Source: Acidimicrobiales bacterium
GTDB lineage: Bacteria > Actinomycetota > Acidimicrobiia > Acidimicrobiales > Palsa-688
DNA length: 22,916 bases
Assembly: GCA_019241495.1 (NCBI GenBank)
Contig: JAFAWZ010000306.1
Coordinates: forward strand, 1 to 22,916
Reading direction: 5' to 3'
Shown: positions 1 through 7,428 of the stretch, one piece after another
How the letters are laid out: every line of letters starts with the position of its first letter
How positions within the stretch are numbered: position 1 is the first letter of the stretch
Translations under genes and position numbers: made by a program
Notes under the pieces: model-generated
What the model was told of the DNA's origin: nothing
Databases searched by the model: none
Seen by the model: the letters and a program-made list of their open reading frames with translations, nothing else

Positions 1-3000
1 CGGAGAGGGCCACGTTCGCCCAGCCGTCACCTTCGGGTGGATCGACGATGGCGACGTTCGTGGCCAGCACCTGATCGGCTACCCACTGGCCGTGCCCGGC
101 CAGCACCTGGAGGAGCCGTTCGCCGTCGGAGAGCTCCAGCGCGATCCGGTCGGTGACCTCCAGCCCCATCTCCCGGCGCCGGTTCTGGACGGCCCGGACC
201 AGATCCCGGGCCAGACCCTCGATCTCCAGATCGGGGCTGACCGCGGTGTCGAGCATGATCACGCCGGCCTGGCCCGGGAGGGGGCGGGTGGTGCGCTCGT
301 CGACCGGGGTCACCTTCATCTCGAACTCGGCCGGCTCCAGGGTGCTCTCGCCGACGCGAGCCCGGCCGTCGGGAAGCAGCTCCCAATCGCCCCGCTTGGC
401 GGATGCCGCGACCGCCTGGATCACCGGACCCAACCGGGGCGCGGCGACCTTGAACACGACAGTTAGCACCTGTGAGGCGTAGCGCGCCGGATCGGCGGTG
501 AACTGGACCGACCGCACGTTCACCTCGTCTGCGATCAGCTCGGCGAACTCGGCCAGGTCCTCCAAGCCGGCGCCCGCCACCACCAGCTCCGACAAAGGCA
601 GCCGAGCCCGCAGCCCATTGGCCTTGCGCACCGAATGGGCCGCCGAGCAGATCTCGCGCACCATGTCCATGCGGGCCACGAGCGATGGGTCGGCCGGCAA
701 TCGGTCCACCGAGGGCCAGTCCGCCAGGTGCACCGACTCGGCGCCGGTCAGGCCTCGCCACACCGCTTCGGTGGTCAGGGGCAACAACGGGGCAGCCACC
801 CGGCACAGCACCTCGAGCACGGTCGCCAAGGTGTCGAAGGCATCTTCGGTGTCGGCTTCTTGACCGGGCTCGGTGCCCCAGAAGCGGTCCCGGCTGCGCC
901 GGATGTACCAGTTGGTGAGACTGTCCAGGAACGCCTCGATCGATGCGCAGCCGCCTGAGAGGTCGTAGCGCTCCATGGCGTCGGTGACCTCGCCCACGAC
1001 GGCGTGCAGCTTGGCGAGGATGTAGCGGTCGAGGAGCCGGGGGGAGTCCGTGCGTGCCGGGTCGGCGTGCCGCCCGTCGGCGTTGGCATAGAGAGCGAAG
1101 AAGTACCACGCGTTCCAAAGGGGCAGCAGGGCGGAGCGAACCGCATCTTTGATCCCCTTCTCGTCGACGATCATGTCGCCGCCGCGCATGATCGGCGACG
1201 CCATCAGGAACCATCGCATGGCGTCGGCGCCGTGGGCCTCGAACACTGCTTCGGGGTCGGGATAGTTCCGCAGCCGCTTGGACATCTTCTGGCCGTCCTC
1301 ACCGAGAAGGATCCCGTGCACAAGGCAGTTCCGGAAGGCGGGCCGATCGAACAACGCGCCGGCGAGCACGTGAAGCGTGTAGAACCATCCTCGGGTCTGG
1401 CCGATGTACTCGACGATGAAGTCGCCCGGGAAGTGCGACTCGAACCAGTCCTTGTTCTCGAACGGGTAGTGCACCTGGGCGAAGGGCATGGAGCCGCTCT
1501 CGAACCAACAGTCCAGGACATCGGTAACTCGCCGCATGGTGGAGCTGCCGGTCGGGTCGTCGGGGTTCGGGCGGCTCAGCGCGTCGATGTCCGGCCGGTG
1601 GAGGTCGGCGGGACGCACGCCGAAGTCCCGTTCCAGTTCGTCGAGGCTGCCGTACACGTCGATGCGGGGGTAGGCCGGATCGTCGCTCTTCCACACCGGG
1701 ATGGGTGAGCCCCAGAACCGGTTGCGTGAGATCGACCAGTCGCGGGCGTTCTCCAGCCATTTGCCGAACGAGCCGTCCCGGACGTGCTCTGGGACCCAAC
1801 GGATCTCCTGGTTCAGAGCGACCAGGCGGTCCTTGATGGCGGTCACCTTGACGAACCACGAGCTCACCGCCCGGTAGACCAGGGGCGTGTCGGTCCTCCA
1901 GCAATGGGGGTAGGCGTGTACGTACGAGTCGGAGCGGACCAAACGGCCCGCCTGGCGCAGGGCCCGGATCACCGGCTGGTTGGCCTCGAACACCTGCAGG
2001 CCCTCGAAGTCGGGGACTTCGGAGGTGAAGCGGGTCCGATCGTCGACCGGGCAGACGACCGGTATCCCTGCCTCGGCCGCCACGATCTGGTCGTCTTCGC
2101 CGAAACCGGGCGCCAGATGGACCACACCGGTGCCCTCGTCGGTGCTGACAAAATCGGCCCCGAGCACCACGAATGCGTTCTCAGCAGCGGAAAAATAGGG
2201 GAACAGCGGGCTGTAGCGCCGGCCGACCAGGTCCCGCCCCGCGACGGTTCCCACCCGGTCCGCCCCTTCCAGCTGGGCCGCGTAAGCCTCGAGCACACCG
2301 GCCGCCAAGGCGAAGCGACCGCCATCGCGCTCGAAGACCGCGTACTCGATGTCGGGCCCGACGGCGAGGGCCAGGTTGGAGGGCAGGGTCCATGGCGTCG
2401 TGGTCCACACCCACAGCTCCAACCCGTCCTCCAGCCGGAAGCTCACCGTCACCGCCGGATCCTGGCGGTCCCGGTAGGCGTCGTCCTGGCGGGTCTCGGA
2501 GTTCGAAAGGGGGGTCTCGCACTCCCAGCAGTACGGCAGCACCCGGTAGTCCTCGTAGAGCAGGCCCTTCTCCCATAGCTGCTTCAGGGCCCACATGACG
2601 CTCTCCATATAGGAGAGGTCCATGGTCTTGTAGTCGTTGTCGAAATCCACCCACCTGGCTTGACGGGTGACGTAACGCTCCCACTCGCGGGTGTAGCGCA
2701 TGACCGACGCCTGGCAATACTCGTTGAACCGGCCGATGCCGAACTCGGTGATCGGACCCCGCCCGGACACCCCCAGCTCCTTCTCGGCTTCCGTCTCAGC
2801 GGGCAGGCCGTGGCAATCCCAGCCGAAGCGGCGCTCCACCCGCCGGCCCCGCATGGTCTGGTAGCGGGGCACCACGTCCTTGACGAACCCGGTCAAAAGA
2901 TGGCCGTAATGAGGCAGACCGTTGGCGAAAGGCGGCCCGTCGTAGAAGACAAACTCCTCGGCCCCCTTGCGCTCGGCCACAGAGCGCTCGAAGGTCCCGT

Positions 3001-3094
3001 CCGAGTCCCACGACGCCAGGATCTCCGTCTCGATTCGCGGAAAGCTCGGCGACCCGGGAACGTTGGGATAGGGGGACTCGGAACCATCCGGCAT
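1..3094 (-). CDS. ileS: Isoleucyl-tRNA synthetase, type 2 (3' end cut by window)
   Basis: Charges tRNA-Ile with isoleucine in the cytoplasm. The frame stays open for 1031 codons from ATG at 3094 and runs off the window at base 1, so only the extreme C-terminus is missing (family about 1040-1090 residues). Seen: the class I signature as PPFANGLPHYGHL (HYGH at residues 62-65), the CP1 editing-domain motifs WTTTPWTLPSN and GTGVVHLAPGFGEDD, KMSKR near residue 603, and an anticodon-binding region after it. The DGPPFANGLPHYGH form and overall length match the eukaryote-like IleS2 type, common in Actinobacteria; family members are often less sensitive to mupirocin (known of the family, not shown here). 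The start is supported by TATCGT exactly six bases upstream, with no Shine-Dalgarno, which suggests a leaderless mRNA. It is divergent from the dksA-type gene, with 99 bp between the starts. Confidence 0.96.
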   Translation of the reverse strand, partial: MPDGSESPYPNVPGSPSFPRIETEILASWDSDGTFERSVAERKGAEEFVFYDGPPFANGLPHYGHLLTGFVKDVVPRYQTMRGRRVERRFGWDCHGLPAETEAEKELGVSGRGPITEFGIGRFNEYCQASVMRYTREWERYVTRQARWVDFDNDYKTMDLSYMESVMWALKQLWEKGLLYEDYRVLPYCWECETPLSNSETRQDDAYRDRQDPAVTVSFRLEDGLELWVWTTTPWTLPSNLALAVGPDIEYAVFERDGGRFALAAGVLEAYAAQLEGADRVGTVAGRDLVGRRYSPLFPYFSAAENAFVVLGADFVSTDEGTGVVHLAPGFGEDDQIVAAEAGIPVVCPVDDRTRFTSEVPDFEGLQVFEANQPVIRALRQAGRLVRSDSYVHAYPHCWRTDTPLVYRAVSSWFVKVTAIKDRLVALNQEIRWVPEHVRDGSFGKWLENARDWSISRNRFWGSPIPVWKSDDPAYPRIDVYGSLDELERDFGVRPADLHRPDIDALSRPNPDDPTGSSTMRRVTDVLDCWFESGSMPFAQVHYPFENKDWFESHFPGDFIVEYIGQTRGWFYTLHVLAGALFDRPAFRNCLVHGILLGEDGQKMSKRLRNYPDPEAVFEAHGADAMRWFLMASPIMRGGDMIVDEKGIKDAVRSALLPLWNAWYFFALYANADGRHADPARTDSPRLLDRYILAKLHAVVGEVTDAMERYDLSGGCASIEAFLDSLTNWYIRRSRDRFWGTEPGQEADTEDAFDTLATVLEVLCRVAAPLLPLTTEAVWRGLTGAESVHLADWPSVDRLPADPSLVARMDMVREICSAAHSVRKANGLRARLPLSELVVAGAGLEDLAEFAELIADEVNVRSVQFTADPARYASQVLTVVFKVAAPRLGPVIQAVAASAKRGDWELLPDGRARVGESTLEPAEFEMKVTPVDERTTRPLPGQAGVIMLDTAVSPDLEIEGLARDLVRAVQNRRREMGLEVTDRIALELSDGERLLQVLAGHGQWVADQVLATNVAIVDPPEGDGWANVALS

Positions 3095-3100
3095 CCCACC

Positions 3101-3106
3101 ACGATA
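3101..3106 (-). promoter_or_regulatory. Putative leaderless -10 box of ileS
   Basis: On the minus strand TATCGT is followed by six bases (GGTGGG) and then the ileS ATG. A TANNNT box at this distance would place the transcription start at the start codon. No convincing -35 was seen. The same geometry occurs at 15898-15903 and 15944-15949. Confidence 0.45.
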
Positions 3107-3144
3107 GGGGCGGAACAAGCCGTGGCCCCAAGGTGTTTCGGTGC

Positions 3145-3150
3145 TAGGGT
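3145..3150 (+). promoter_or_regulatory. Putative -10 box for the dksA-lspA-rluD operon
   Basis: TAGGGT lies about 44 bases before the ATG at 3194. It predicts a leader of about 37 nt that contains an AGGA Shine-Dalgarno just before the start. The hexamer is identical to the one in front of the phosphodiesterase gene at 15956. No -35 element is clear. Confidence 0.35.
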
Positions 3151-3193
3151 GCCGGGTCCCCGAAGGCACCCGATCACATCCAGGTCAGGACGA

Positions 3194-3898
3194 ATGCCGA
3201 AGAAAGCAGCAACTCCGCAGGCGAGCACGAGGCCAAAGGCGGCGACCGGCAAATCAGTGCCGGCCAAGAAGCCAGTGCCGGCCAAGAACCCAGCGGCCGC
3301 AGCTACCAAGGGCCGGGCCAAAGCCGAACCCGCTCCGGATCACGGTTCCGGCTCCGCTACGGTTTCCCGCACGCCGGCGCCGGAACCGGCCGAGACCAGG
3401 CCCCGCCCCCCCAAGTCGGGCCGCAGCAACAGCAGAGAGGATTCAAAGACGTTGGTGGCCAGAAAGGCGCAAGCAGTCGCAACCAAGAAAGTGCCGTCAC
3501 CGGCCAAGGCCAAGGCCAAAGGGGACCGCGCCGCGTTCCTGGCCGCGCAGCGCCAGCTTCTCCTCGACGAACGGGCCACCTACATCGGCCAGGCCGAGGC
3601 CCTCAAGGCTCAGGCCGACTCACTCGCCCTCGAGCACGAGCCAGGCGATGTGCAGTTCGACGAAGAGGGTGGCGAGGGCGGCACGGCGAACGTCGACCGC
3701 GAGATCGATTTGTACCTGTCCGGTCAGGCCCGCGCCACCGTGGCCGAGATCGACCGGGCCATGCAGAAGATCGAAGACGGGGTCTACGGCCAGTGCGAGC
3801 AATGCGGCCAAGCCATCCCCGATGCCCGCCTGGAGGCGCTGCCGTACGCCGCCTTGTGCGTGACATGCAAGAGCGGCGGCCTCTCGTCTCGACGCTGA
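3194..3898 (+). CDS. DksA/TraR-family zinc-finger protein with Lys/Ala/Pro-rich N-terminal tail
   Basis: Predicted RNA-polymerase-associated regulator of the DksA/TraR family, 234 aa. The C-terminal half has the family coiled-coil stretch (about residues 118-195, with QRQLLLDERATYI and EIDRAMQKIEDG) followed by a C4 zinc finger with Cys201, Cys204, Cys222 and Cys225 (YGQCEQCGQAIPDARLEALP...). The first ~115 residues are a low-complexity tail rich in K, A and P (AKKPVPAKNP, PAKAKAKGD) that looks like histone H1 tails and is not part of classic DksA (about 150 aa). The ATG at 3194 has AGGA just upstream; the open frame extends back into the ileS promoter region, but those upstream starts would overlap ileS on the other strand. 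It leads an operon with lspA and rluD. Family assignment is firm; binding to RNA polymerase or ppGpp dependence is inference. Confidence 0.88.
   Translation: MPKKAATPQASTRPKAATGKSVPAKKPVPAKNPAAAATKGRAKAEPAPDHGSGSATVSRTPAPEPAETRPRPPKSGRSNSREDSKTLVARKAQAVATKKVPSPAKAKAKGDRAAFLAAQRQLLLDERATYIGQAEALKAQADSLALEHEPGDVQFDEEGGEGGTANVDREIDLYLSGQARATVAEIDRAMQKIEDGVYGQCEQCGQAIPDARLEALPYAALCVTCKSGGLSSRR
3255..3288 (+). repeat. Short in-frame tandem repeat in the basic tail
   Basis: CAGTGCCGGCCAAGAA occurs at 3255-3270 and again at 3273-3288, an 18-bp period (six codons) encoding SVPAKK then PVPAKN. Slippage or duplication of this kind is typical of growing H1-like Lys/Pro/Ala tails. Confidence 0.8.
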
Positions 3899-4386
3899 GA
3901 CCCTCCCGGGCCGGTAGGCGCGCCCCGCGCCTGGCGATCCCGGTGGTCGCGGCGGTAATCGTCGGGGCCGATCAAGCGTCCAAGACCTGGGCCCTGCACG
4001 CCCTGTCGCCATACAAGCCTCGCCACATCGGGGGGCCGGTCAACCTGGTGCTGACCTATAACCGGGGGGCGGCGTTCAGCCTGGGCACAGGAGTGACCCC
4101 GATCCTCGAGGGTGGTGTCATCGTGGCCATCGTGGGGCTCCTGGCCTTCAGCCGGCGGGCCAGCCGCAGCGCACCCTGGCCGGTCGGAGTCGGGCTGGGG
4201 CTCCTCCTCGGCGGGGCCATCGGCAACCTGGTCGACCGTGTCTTGCGGGATATCCCTGGCCACCCCGGATCAGTGGTCGACTTCATCCAGGGTGTCAGCT
4301 GGTGGCCCGTGTTCAACGTGGCCGACGCGTCCATCGTCGTCGGCGTGCTCGTGCTCGTCATCGCCTACTGGAGACAGCATGAGTGA
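3865..4386 (+). CDS. lspA: Lipoprotein signal peptidase (signal peptidase II)
   Basis: Membrane aspartyl protease that removes the signal peptide of diacylglyceryl-modified prolipoproteins. Family motifs are present: NRGAAFS, GGAIGNLVDRV (first catalytic Asp) and FNVADASI (second catalytic Asp). Several hydrophobic segments fit the usual four transmembrane helices: PRLAIPVVAAVIVGA, ILEGGVIVAIVGLLAF, VGVGLGLLLGGAIG and IVVGVLVLVIAYW. With ATG at 3865 it is 173 aa, the normal length, and overlaps the dksA-type stop by 34 bp. The start is uncertain: no clear Shine-Dalgarno, and a GTG at 3856 and a CTG at 3895 touching the upstream TGA are alternatives. The end overlaps the rluD ATG (4379). A lipoprotein that would be its substrate is encoded two genes downstream. 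Confidence 0.93.
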   Translation: MQERRPLVSTLRPSRAGRRAPRLAIPVVAAVIVGADQASKTWALHALSPYKPRHIGGPVNLVLTYNRGAAFSLGTGVTPILEGGVIVAIVGLLAFSRRASRSAPWPVGVGLGLLLGGAIGNLVDRVLRDIPGHPGSVVDFIQGVSWWPVFNVADASIVVGVLVLVIAYWRQHE

Positions 4387-5461
4387 GAAGCCATCGCAAA
4401 ACCCGCGGGAGGGAGAAGGCGACGGCTCCTCTTTGACGAACTCTGCTCTCCGCTCGCACCTCGGGGATGAGGCGAGCCGTCGCCTTCTCCCACCTGGAAG
4501 TAGTTTTCCGACAGCTTCTGAGACGGGTCAGAGGTGGCCGGTTCCCGCCGCCCTCGACGGCGAGAGAGTGGACCGCTCCGTCGCCCTCATCACTGGTCTC
4601 AGCCGGAACGAAGTCGAAGGGCTCGTGGCCGCCGGGCGCGTCGCGCTCGCCGGCCGGCCGGTTCGCCAGCGCAGCACGAAGGTTAGGGCGGGTCAGGAGA
4701 TCACTGTCTCGGGATCGCTCGCGCCTGAGCGGGCCCCGGCACTAGTGGGGGACGCCCATGTGGAGGTGCCGGTCAACTACGAGGACGAGTGGTTGATCGT
4801 CGTCGACAAGCCGGCTGGGCTGGTGGTGCATCCCGGAGCGGGACATCGGGAAGGGACCCTCGTCCACGGGCTGCTGGCCCGCTATCCCGACCTCGCAGCG
4901 CTCGCCGCCGGCGAGGATGCGGAGCGCCCGGGTGTGGTGCACCGCTTGGACAAAGGTACGTCGGGCCTCCTCGTCGTGGCCCGCACGGCGGCCGCCCAAG
5001 CCAACCTGAAGGCCCAGCTCGGTGAGCGGACCATGACCAGGGAGTACACCGCTTTGGTCGAAGGGACCCTCCGGTCGGACCGGGGCCTCATCGACGCTCC
5101 GGTCGGCCGGTCCGACACCGACCCGACGCGGATGAGGGTTCACTCGGGGGGCAGGCCTGCTCGGACCCGCTACGAGGTGGTGAGTCGCTACTCGGCGCCC
5201 AAGCCCCTCACCCTCATACGGTGCCGGCTCGAGACGGGCCGCACCCACCAGATCCGCGTCCACCTGGCATCCATCGGCCACCCGCTCGTCGGCGACGACC
5301 GATACGGCCGCGGAGCCGGCTGGAAACCGTTGCCGCCGGGCCGCCCCTTCCTGCATGCCTCCGCCCTCGAGCTCGACCATCCAGCCGACGGCCAGCGCCG
5401 GTATTTCTCGTCGCTTTTGCCCGAGGACCTCTCGAGGGTGCTGGGCTCGCTCGGTTCGTGA
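4379..5461 (+). CDS. rluD: RluD/RluA-family 23S rRNA pseudouridine synthase
   Basis: Isomerises uridine to pseudouridine in RNA, most likely 23S rRNA. The 360-aa product has an S4 RNA-binding domain at about residues 58-110 (GERVDRSVALITGLSRNEVEGLV) and a catalytic domain with HRLDKGTSGLLVVA, catalytic Asp191, followed by REYTALVEG and GRTHQIRVHLASIGHPLVGD. The ATG overlaps the lspA stop and has GGAG about seven bases upstream. About 48 residues precede the expected start of the S4 domain. Part of this extension is encoded by a perfect 18-bp inverted repeat (4411-4428 and 4474-4491), so it looks acquired or non-conserved. A GTG at 4568 is the next in-frame start but would cut into the S4 domain. 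The stop overlaps the GTG of the next gene. Exact target uridine cannot be read from sequence. Confidence 0.93.
   Translation: MSEKPSQNPREGEGDGSSLTNSALRSHLGDEASRRLLPPGSSFPTASETGQRWPVPAALDGERVDRSVALITGLSRNEVEGLVAAGRVALAGRPVRQRSTKVRAGQEITVSGSLAPERAPALVGDAHVEVPVNYEDEWLIVVDKPAGLVVHPGAGHREGTLVHGLLARYPDLAALAAGEDAERPGVVHRLDKGTSGLLVVARTAAAQANLKAQLGERTMTREYTALVEGTLRSDRGLIDAPVGRSDTDPTRMRVHSGGRPARTRYEVVSRYSAPKPLTLIRCRLETGRTHQIRVHLASIGHPLVGDDRYGRGAGWKPLPPGRPFLHASALELDHPADGQRRYFSSLLPEDLSRVLGSLGS
4411..4491. repeat. Perfect 18-bp inverted repeat inside the rluD 5' region
   Basis: GGGAGAAGGCGACGGCTC at 4411-4428 has its exact reverse complement at 4474-4491, with a 45-base centre. Both arms lie within the non-conserved N-terminal extension of rluD (about codons 11-38). 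The transcript could form a long stem just after the start codon. It resembles the ends of a small insertion element, but no target-site duplication was seen. Confidence 0.85.
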
Positions 5462-6648
5462 GAGCGTCGAGGCGGGCCCCCGCTCTCATCGTCGTGGCCG
5501 CGTTCGGGCTCGCGGCGTGCACGGGCGGCGGGCGGGCGTCGGTACCCACCACCACGCCGGGCGGGGGAGGCACCGTCGCGGCCGGCGGAGCCTTGAAGCT
5601 CGGCTTCCTCGGACCGCTCAGCGGCTCGAGCGCTTCGTATGGCACCAACGTCGAGGACGCCGAGAAGCTGGCGATCGCGCAGTACGACCAGACCAACCCG
5701 AAGAACCCGGTCGCCATCGACATCTTCGACAGCGCCAACGACGCGACGGCCGCCAGCGGGGCGGCCGCCAAGCTGGTCGGCGACGGAGTCGTGGCCGTGA
5801 TCGGTCCCGGTTTCTCAAACGACTCCCAGGCCGCCGACCCGGTGTTCGAGCAGGCTCACATCCCCGACCTGAGCGCCTCGGCCACCGATGTCCGGCTGGC
5901 CCAGAACGGCTGGAAGTACTTCCACCGGGTGCTCGCCGACGACAGCTACCAGGCGCCCGCCGACGCCAGCTACATCGTCAAGACCCTGCACCAAACCGCC
6001 GTCGCCGTCGTCGACGACGGCGCCGCCTACGGGAAGGGTCTGGCCGACGCGGTCCGCCAGAAGCTGGCCGGCGCCGGCGGCACCGACGTGCTCGACGCCC
6101 AGATCGACGCGACCGGCTCCGACGACAGCTCGACTGTGAACAAGGTCGTGGCGGCCAACGCCCAGGCCGTCTTCTTCGGCGGGTACTACGACGAGGCAGG
6201 CCTCCTCGTCAAGCAGCTGCGGGCCGCCGGGTTCAAAGGGGTTTTCCTGTCCGGCGACGGCACCGAGGATGACCGGTTCGTGAGCTCCGCAGGAGGCACT
6301 CCCGGCCAGGGCGGCAGCGCGGCCGAGGGCGCCCTCGCCACTTGCGCTTGCGCCGACGGTACGAACAGCTCGTCCTCTTCCTCGTTCGCCGCCGCCTACC
6401 GGTCCATGTTCAACACCGACCCGGCCACCTACTCGGCAGAGGCCTACGACGCCACCAACTTCGTGCTCGCCGCGGTCAAGGCCGGCTATATCACCGGTCC
6501 GGCCATCAACGCCTACCTCGCGGCCAACAGCTGGGCAGGGGTCACCAAGACGATCAGGTTCCTGCCCAACGGCGACGTGTCGGGCGCCCCGATCTATCTC
6601 TACAAGGTACAGAACGGCAGATTCACCCAGATCGGGACGACCAGCTAG
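5458..6648 (+). CDS. ABC-transporter substrate-binding lipoprotein, branched-chain amino acid (LivK) type
   Basis: Extracytoplasmic ligand-binding lipoprotein of the type 1 periplasmic-binding fold (Leu/Ile/Val-binding family), 396 aa. The N-terminus is a lipoprotein signal: basic start VRASRR, hydrophobic core ALIVVAAFGLAA and lipobox LAAC with Cys21. Mature-domain motifs include LKLGFLGPLSGSSASYG, KLVGDGVVAVIGPGFSNDS, IPDLSASATD, VVDDGAAYGKGLADAVRQKL and AVFFGGYYDEAGLLVKQLRAAGF. GTG at 5458 overlaps the rluD stop (GTGA). No permease or ATPase gene is adjacent, so its transporter is elsewhere or it acts as a sensor; the ligand is not predictable. A short Ser run (residues near 303-308) sits after a Cys-containing loop (ATCACADG). 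The 3' end overlaps convergent cbiC by 26 bp. Confidence 0.88.
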   Translation: MRASRRAPALIVVAAFGLAACTGGGRASVPTTTPGGGGTVAAGGALKLGFLGPLSGSSASYGTNVEDAEKLAIAQYDQTNPKNPVAIDIFDSANDATAASGAAAKLVGDGVVAVIGPGFSNDSQAADPVFEQAHIPDLSASATDVRLAQNGWKYFHRVLADDSYQAPADASYIVKTLHQTAVAVVDDGAAYGKGLADAVRQKLAGAGGTDVLDAQIDATGSDDSSTVNKVVAANAQAVFFGGYYDEAGLLVKQLRAAGFKGVFLSGDGTEDDRFVSSAGGTPGQGGSAAEGALATCACADGTNSSSSSSFAAAYRSMFNTDPATYSAEAYDATNFVLAAVKAGYITGPAINAYLAANSWAGVTKTIRFLPNGDVSGAPIYLYKVQNGRFTQIGTTS

Positions 6649-7237
6649 CCATCCGCCACAAGGCGTTCAGCGCGGCGGCCGCCACCGGGCTGCCGCCCCG
6701 CCGCCCGGTGTTCGTGATGCTGATGGCCCGGAGCGGCGAGTCCCACAATGCCGCTTTGGCGTCGGCCGCACCCACGTATCCGACGGGCAGGCCGATGACC
6801 GCGGCGGGGGACACGAGCCCTGCCTCGTGCAACCGGAGGAGGCGGGCCAGGGCGGTGGGGGCGTTGCCGATGACCCAGATGGCGCCGTCCGGGTGCTCGG
6901 CCGCGGCCACCTCGATGGCGGCCTCGGAGCGAGTCGCCCGCCCCGGCTGTGAACCCGGTACTGCGTCGAGATAACAGGCAACCGAGAGGTTGGCGGCAAC
7001 CCGCGGCACGCCCGCCACGACCATGCGGGCGTCGCAGACGACGGGCGAGGCGGTCGCGAGCGCGCCCGTCGCAGCTTTGACGGCGTCGTCTCCGATGCGG
7101 GCCGTGGTCGCGAACGACTCGTCCGCCGTGGCGTGGACCATGCGGGCCACGACCTGGCGGGTACCGGGAGGCCACATGCTCAGGTCTACCCGGCGGGCCA
7201 GGATGGCGAAGGACTCCTCCTCTATGGGGTGGGTCAT
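6623..7237 (-). CDS. cbiC: Cobalt-precorrin-8 methylmutase
   Basis: Moves the methyl group from C11 to C12 to give cobyrinic acid (cobalt-precorrin-8 in the anaerobic route). The 204 aa match the usual length of about 205-210. Seen: ARMVHATADESF with the candidate catalytic His35 (equivalent of CobH His43), the CDARMVVAGVPR segment, VIGLPVGYVGAADAKAAL and the terminal TGRRGGSPVAAAALNAL signature. ATG at 7237 overlaps the ferredoxin stop (ATGA), so it is the last cistron of the cobalamin operon. The final codons overlap the convergent lipoprotein gene by 26 bp. Confidence 0.93.
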   Translation of the reverse strand: MTHPIEEESFAILARRVDLSMWPPGTRQVVARMVHATADESFATTARIGDDAVKAATGALATASPVVCDARMVVAGVPRVAANLSVACYLDAVPGSQPGRATRSEAAIEVAAAEHPDGAIWVIGNAPTALARLLRLHEAGLVSPAAVIGLPVGYVGAADAKAALWDSPLRAISITNTGRRGGSPVAAAALNALWRMASWSSRSG

Positions 7238-7428
7238 AGCTGCTCCCGGATCGCATCGGCTCTTTCCTCGACGGCGTCGGCTGGGCACACTTCGATGCAA
7301 GCCAGGCAGCTGGTGCATCTGTCGTCGACCACTTCGGGCCGTTCGGGCGCGGGGAGGAGGGCGCCCGCCGGGCAGGTGACCAGGCAGGCCCCGCAGGCCG
7401 TGCATCCCGATGTGATGACAACAGTCAT
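7234..7428 (-). CDS. Small 2x[4Fe-4S] ferredoxin in the cobalamin operon
   Basis: A 64-aa electron carrier with two complete CxxCxxCxxxCP motifs: Cys9, 12, 15, 19 (CTACGACLVTCP) and Cys38, 41, 44, 48 (CTSCLACIEVCP), the classic bacterial 8Fe-8S layout. ATG at 7428 overlaps the cbiGH stop and its own TGA overlaps the cbiC ATG, so it is locked into the operon at both ends and should be made with the corrin enzymes. The partner is unknown. Reduction of cobalt-precorrin-6A, keeping cobalt reduced, or maintaining a cluster in CbiX are possibilities; all are inference. Residues 51-64 after the second cluster are acidic. Confidence 0.9.
   Translation of the reverse strand: MTVVITSGCTACGACLVTCPAGALLPAPERPEVVDDRCTSCLACIEVCPADAVEERADAIREQL

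Noticed and set aside
2660..3193. Upstream extension of the dksA-type frame to 2660
   Set aside because: It is antisense to the 5' part of ileS and passes through the divergent promoter region; its translation has no family features, and ATG 3194 has a Shine-Dalgarno.
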